Source of the DNA: Sphingomonas sp. CCH9-E2
Lineage (GTDB): Bacteria > Pseudomonadota > Alphaproteobacteria > Sphingomonadales > Sphingomonadaceae
Length of the DNA stretch: 16,883 bases
NCBI RefSeq assembly: GCF_001557215.1
Contig: NZ_LSJM01000277.1
Coordinates: forward strand, 1-16,883
Direction: 5' to 3'
The notes under the pieces are model-generated. The model had not been told where the DNA came from, made no database searches, and saw only the letters and a program-made list of their open reading frames with translations. Numbering within the stretch: position 1 is the first letter of the stretch; each line of letters opens with the position of its first letter. Shown here piece after piece: positions 13,910 to 16,883 of this stretch. Both the position numbers and the translations under genes were made by a program.

Positions 13910-14020
13910 GGCCCGCCAGCCACCGGGGGCAATCCGGGGGTGAAGCGTGGCGTTCGCGCGCCGCGCTGTCCGGGACAGGGGCGTGAAAACGCCGGAAATT
14001 TGAAGTGCAAGGGCTGATGC

Positions 14021-14593
14021 ATGGCAACGCTTGATGAAGCTGTTCCTCCGGGTGACGCGGGTGACGCGCCGGCCGATCCTCGCCGCCGCGACTATCTCGC
14101 GATCGGCGCGGTCGCTTTCGCTGGCGTTGGCGCCGGCGTCGTGGCGATCCCGCTGGTCAGCCAGATGAGCCCGTCGGCCGACGTGCTGGCGCTGTCGACC
14201 ACCGAACTCGACATTTCGGCGATCCAGCCGGGCCAGTCGGTCAAGTCGACCTTCCGCAAGCAGCCCCTGTTCGTGCGCAACCTGACGCCGAAGGAAATCG
14301 AGGAAGCGAACGCGACCCCGGTCAGCGAGCTGCGCGATCCCCAGACGCTCGCCGAGCGCACCAAGGAAGGCAAGGCCAACTGGCTCGTGACGCTCGGCGT
14401 CTGCACCCATCTCGGCTGCGTGCCGCTGGGCGCGGGCGAGGGCGAGAACAAGGGTCCGTTCGGCGGCTATTTCTGCCCGTGCCACGGCTCGGCCTATGAC
14501 ACCGCCGGTCGCATCCGGTCCGGCCCGGCACCGACGAACCTCGTCGTTCCGGAATATGCATTCATTTCCGACACCGTCATTCGGGTCGGCTGA
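14021..14593 (+). CDS. petA: ubiquinol-cytochrome c reductase iron-sulfur (Rieske) subunit
   Basis: A 190-residue Rieske protein of the cytochrome bc1 complex, which passes electrons from ubiquinol to cytochrome c1. The [2Fe-2S] ligands are C128 and H130 in CTHLGC and C152 and H155 in CPCHGS; C133 and C154 would form the conserved disulfide. An N-terminal [10 protein letters not shown] (21-30) followed by a hydrophobic segment (27-46) is a twin-arginine signal-anchor, as expected for Rieske proteins. The motif is RRxYL rather than the more usual RRxFL. The periplasmic head includes [10 protein letters not shown] (87-96), typical of the alphaproteobacterial subgroup. It is the first gene of petABC; petB starts 14 bp after its stop with GAGGGGG overlapping the stop codon. 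Confidence 0.97.
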   Translation: MATLDEAVPPGDAGDAPADPRRRDYLAIGAVAFAGVGAGVVAIPLVSQMSPSADVLALSTTELDISAIQPGQSVKSTFRKQPLFVRNLTPKEIEEANATPVSELRDPQTLAERTKEGKANWLVTLGVCTHLGCVPLGAGEGENKGPFGGYFCPCHGSAYDTAGRIRSGPAPTNLVVPEYAFISDTVIRVG

Positions 14594-14607
14594 GGGGGCA
14601 CCTTGAA

Positions 14608-15894
14608 ATGAGCTTTCCCTGGGCAAAGCAGTATGAGCCGAAGAGCCCGCTGATGAAGTGGGTGGACGATCGTCTGCCGCTTCCGCGCTTCGTCTATGGT
14701 GCGATCGGTGGCGGTTACCCCGTCCCGCGCAACCTCAACTATTTCTGGAACTTCGGCGTGCTCGCCGGGATGTTCCTCGCGATCCAGATCGTCACCGGCA
14801 TCGTGCTGGCGATGCATTATGCCGCCAATGCCGGCATCGCGTTCGACAGCGTCGAGCATATCATGCGCGACGTGAACGCCGGCTGGTTCATCCGCTATGC
14901 GCACGCCAATGGCGCGTCGCTGTTCCTGCTGGTGGTGTATATCCATATCGCCCGCGGCCTGTGGTACGGGTCGTACAAGGCGCCGCGCGAGATGGTGTGG
15001 CTGCTCGGCGTGGTCATCTTCCTGCTGATGATGGCGACCGCGTTCATGGGGTATGTGCTTCCCTGGGGCCAGATGAGCTTCTGGGGCGCGCAGGTCATCA
15101 CCGGCTTCTTCTCCGCGATCCCCGTGGTGGGCGAGCCGATCCGCGTGTGGCTGCTCGGCGGCTTCGCACCGGACAATGCCGCGCTCAACCGCTTCTTCTC
15201 GCTTCACTATCTGCTGCCGTTCGTGATCGCCGGCGTCGTCGTCCTGCACATCTGGGCGCTGCACATTCCGGGTTCGAACAACCCGACGGGCGTCGAGGTG
15301 AAGGACGAGCAGGACACGGTCCCGTTCCACCCCTATTACACCGCCAAGGATGGCGTTGGCGTGGGCGTGGCGCTGCTGGTCTATTGTGCGCTGATCTTCT
15401 ACGCGCCGAACCTGCTGGGTCACCCGGACAATTATATCCCGGCCAACCCGCTTTCGACCCCGGCGCACATCGTGCCCGAATGGTACTTCCTGCCCTTCTA
15501 CGCCATTCTGAAGTCGTTCACCGTCGACTTCATCATGTCGGCGAAGCTGTGGGGCGTGCTGGCGATGTTCGGCTCGATCCTGCTGCTGTTCTTCCTCCCC
15601 TGGCTCGATTCGTCGCCGGTGCGCTCGGCCAACTATCGCCCGACCTACAAGTGGTTCCTGCTGGTGCTGCTGGTCGACGTGCTGGTGCTGGGCTATGTCG
15701 GTGGCGCGGCCCCGACCCCGGGCGTGATCCTGATCGGTCAGTTCGCGACGGCCTATTACTTCCTGCATTTCCTGGTGATCCTGCCGATCGTCTCGGCGAT
15801 GGAGCGTCCGCGCCCGCTGCCGAACTCGATCACCGAGGCCGTGCTTGCCGGCAAGGGTGGCACCTCGCCGCTCCAGACCGCAGCTGCCGAATAA
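14608..15894 (+). CDS. petB: cytochrome b subunit of the bc1 complex
   Basis: A 428-residue cytochrome b with eight membrane helices and both haem groups. The haem ligands are H99 and H113 in helix B (YAHANGAS...[13 protein letters not shown]) and H200 and H214 in helix D (SLHYLLPF...[15 protein letters not shown]), each pair 14 residues apart as required. The quinol-oxidation site motif PEWY is at 290-293. Full length, joining the b6-like and subunit IV-like parts in one chain as in proteobacteria. ATG 14608 is 14 bp after petA; petC follows after 14 bp with a GAGGGG ribosome site. The short Ala-rich C-terminal tail (411-428) is not expected to be essential. Confidence 0.98.
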   Translation: MSFPWAKQYEPKSPLMKWVDDRLPLPRFVYGAIGGGYPVPRNLNYFWNFGVLAGMFLAIQIVTGIVLAMHYAANAGIAFDSVEHIMRDVNAGWFIRYAHANGASLFLLVVYIHIARGLWYGSYKAPREMVWLLGVVIFLLMMATAFMGYVLPWGQMSFWGAQVITGFFSAIPVVGEPIRVWLLGGFAPDNAALNRFFSLHYLLPFVIAGVVVLHIWALHIPGSNNPTGVEVKDEQDTVPFHPYYTAKDGVGVGVALLVYCALIFYAPNLLGHPDNYIPANPLSTPAHIVPEWYFLPFYAILKSFTVDFIMSAKLWGVLAMFGSILLLFFLPWLDSSPVRSANYRPTYKWFLLVLLVDVLVLGYVGGAAPTPGVILIGQFATAYYFLHFLVILPIVSAMERPRPLPNSITEAVLAGKGGTSPLQTAAAE

Positions 15895-15908
15895 GAGGGG
15901 CATAGAAA

Positions 15909-16742
15909 ATGGTTCGCATCGGCGGAATTTTGGTCGGGCTGGGCTTTGTCTTTGCCCTGGTGCTCGGGATTTTCGACACCGTCTCGAACGGGCTGACCAC
16001 GCCCAAGACGGTGGAGCAGGAATTCCACAAGCACGCGCATGCGCCGGAAGGTGGCTTCAGCTTCACCGGCATGTTCGGCACCTATGACAAGCGCCAGCTG
16101 CAGCGTGGCATGCAGGTGTACAAGGAGGTGTGCGCCGCCTGTCACTCGCTGCGTCTGGTTTCGTTCCGCGACCTTGCCGCGCTCGGCTATAGCGAAGGTC
16201 AGATCAAGACCATCGCCAAGGGCTTCCAGGTGCCGTCGATCAACCCGGAAACGGGTGAGCCGGCGACCCGCGACGGCATGCCCGCCGACCGCTTCCCGTC
16301 GCCCTATGCCAATGACGTCGCCGCGCGCGCCGCGAACAACAACGCAGTCCCGCCCGACCTGTCGCTGATGGCCAAGGCGCGTCCCGACGGCAGCAACTAT
16401 ATCTACTCGCTGCTGACCGGCTACCAGGCCCAGCCTGCGGAACTGCTCAAGAAGTATCCCGAGGCCAAGACGCCGGAGGGGCTGCACTACAACCCCTATT
16501 TCCACACGCTCAACATCGCGATGGCACCGCCGATCAAGGATGGTCAGGTGACCTATTCCGACGGCACCGCCGCCACGGCCAAGAACTATGCCGCCGACGT
16601 CGCGGCGTTCCTGACCTGGACCGCCGAGCCGAAGATGGAAGCGCGCAAGACCGCCGGTCTCGCGGTACTCGCCTTCCTCGTGATCTTCTGCTTCCTCGCC
16701 TATGGCGCGAAGAAGCAGATCTGGCGGAACGTGAAGGACTAA
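15909..16742 (+). CDS. petC: cytochrome c1 subunit of the bc1 complex
   Basis: A 277-residue cytochrome c1. The covalent haem site is CAACH (C75, C78, H79) and the sixth ligand is M205 in IAMAPP. A C-terminal helix (249-266) followed by KKQIWRNVKD anchors it in the inner membrane with the haem domain in the periplasm. GYQAQPAE (171-178) and LHYNPYFHTLNIAMAPP (192-208) are typical. The N-terminus (MVRIGGILVGLGFVFALVLG) is hydrophobic but lacks an obvious AxA cleavage site before the mature domain, so it may stay as a second anchor. ATG 15909 follows a GAGGGG ribosome site. It is the last gene of petABC and is followed by a strong terminator. Confidence 0.97.
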   Translation: MVRIGGILVGLGFVFALVLGIFDTVSNGLTTPKTVEQEFHKHAHAPEGGFSFTGMFGTYDKRQLQRGMQVYKEVCAACHSLRLVSFRDLAALGYSEGQIKTIAKGFQVPSINPETGEPATRDGMPADRFPSPYANDVAARAANNNAVPPDLSLMAKARPDGSNYIYSLLTGYQAQPAELLKKYPEAKTPEGLHYNPYFHTLNIAMAPPIKDGQVTYSDGTAATAKNYAADVAAFLTWTAEPKMEARKTAGLAVLAFLVIFCFLAYGAKKQIWRNVKD

Positions 16743-16765
16743 GGTCCGCCTGAACCTTTTCTCCG

Positions 16766-16799
16766 ACGGCCCGGGAAGCGATTCCCGGGCCGTTTTCTT
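16766..16799 (+). terminator. petABC intrinsic terminator
   Basis: ACGGCCCGGGAA (16766-16777) and TTCCCGGGCCGT (16782-16793) form a perfect 12-bp stem with a GCGA tetraloop, followed by TTTTCTT. It begins 24 bp after the petC stop codon. GCGA is a stable GNRA loop. Confidence 0.93.
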
Positions 16800-16800
16800 A

Positions 16801-16841
16801 CCTGAAGCCCCTCCCCTTCAGGGGAGGGGTTGGGGGTGGGG
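16801..16841 (+). repeat. dispersed GC-rich palindrome with G-run tail
   Basis: CCCCTCCCC (16808-16816), TTCA, GGGGAGGGG (16821-16829) is a perfect 9-bp hairpin, continued by TTGGGGGTGGGG. I recall this type of element as frequent between genes of sphingomonads. The four G-runs at 16821-16841 could fold as a G-quadruplex. From 16842 to the window end I see small inverted repeats (CTCGG/CCGAG; GGCCT/AGGCC) but no gene. Confidence 0.6.
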
Positions 16842-16883
16842 CCTCGGGATCTCACCGAGACCGATGGCCTGCGAGGATAGGCC

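Noticed and set aside
14318..14400. Possible frameshift or insertion in the Rieske protein between the membrane anchor and the cluster site
   Set aside because: The extra segment with PKEIEEA and the [12 protein letters not shown] stretch is normal for bacterial Rieske proteins of the alphaproteobacterial type, and the frame is intact.
14494..15903. 469-codon open frame on the minus strand
   Set aside because: It lies antisense to petB and part of petA, is rich in His/Arg/Gln/Asp as typical of antisense frames in GC-rich DNA, and shows no domain.
1..16883. Mobile elements, defence systems, CRISPR arrays, biosynthetic clusters, tRNA genes
   Set aside because: No transposase, integrase, nuclease, toxin-antitoxin pair, regularly spaced repeats or cloverleaf was seen; genes are housekeeping or conserved hypotheticals in normal order.

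Overview
The window is GC-rich chromosomal DNA of an alphaproteobacterium, most likely a member of the Sphingomonadaceae (Sphingomonas or a close relative). The evidence is a GcrA-type cell-cycle regulator at the left edge, a petABC operon with an alphaproteobacterial Rieske/cytochrome b/cytochrome c1 set, the argD-argF-hslO gene order, a QueE with the long CX14CX2C loop, and two intergenic repeat types that I recall as common in sphingomonad genomes. The genus is an inference. I see no tRNA, rRNA, CRISPR array, transposase, integrase or phage gene.

Layout. 1-162 (-) is the N-terminus of gcrA, cut by the window edge. Divergent from it, 226-1071 (+) is an ABC-2 type permease with no ATPase gene beside it. 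It converges on a membrane-anchored PAS histidine kinase at 1068-2999 (-). The next + strand block is argD (3198-4394), argF (4452-5387) and hslO (5537-6442): two arginine biosynthesis genes plus the redox chaperone Hsp33, with a repeat element between argF and hslO. A small secreted protein (6493-6888) follows, then queC (6943-7629) and queE (7640-8272), which act in the queuosine precursor pathway. A minus-strand block holds a secreted conserved hypothetical (8283-8969), a small Asn/Asp/Thr/Met-rich lipoprotein (9177-9428) and lipB (9530-10189). Divergent from lipB are two translationally coupled polytopic membrane proteins (10282-11106 and 11103-11846). A compact minus-strand operon trmL-hemF-GNAT (13711 down to 11810) faces away from petABC (14021-16742), which ends in a strong intrinsic terminator followed by a G-rich repeat.

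How the genes work together. hemF (oxygen-dependent haem synthesis) and petABC (a haem-containing respiratory complex) share a 309-bp divergent control region. It holds one good sigma-70-like promoter for each side and a 32-bp imperfect inverted repeat between them. queC and queE catalyse steps of 7-deazaguanine synthesis. argD and argF are the transaminase and carbamoyltransferase steps of arginine synthesis.

The gene content is mostly housekeeping and I found no convincing undescribed multi-gene system. The less ordinary signals are in the DNA between genes: GANTC sites in the promoter of the small secreted protein and upstream of gcrA; promoter-to-ATG spacings that suggest leaderless mRNAs for trmL and queC; a queE terminator whose U-tract doubles as the antisense lysine codons of the convergent gene; a structured argD leader; and a G4-capable repeat after petC.
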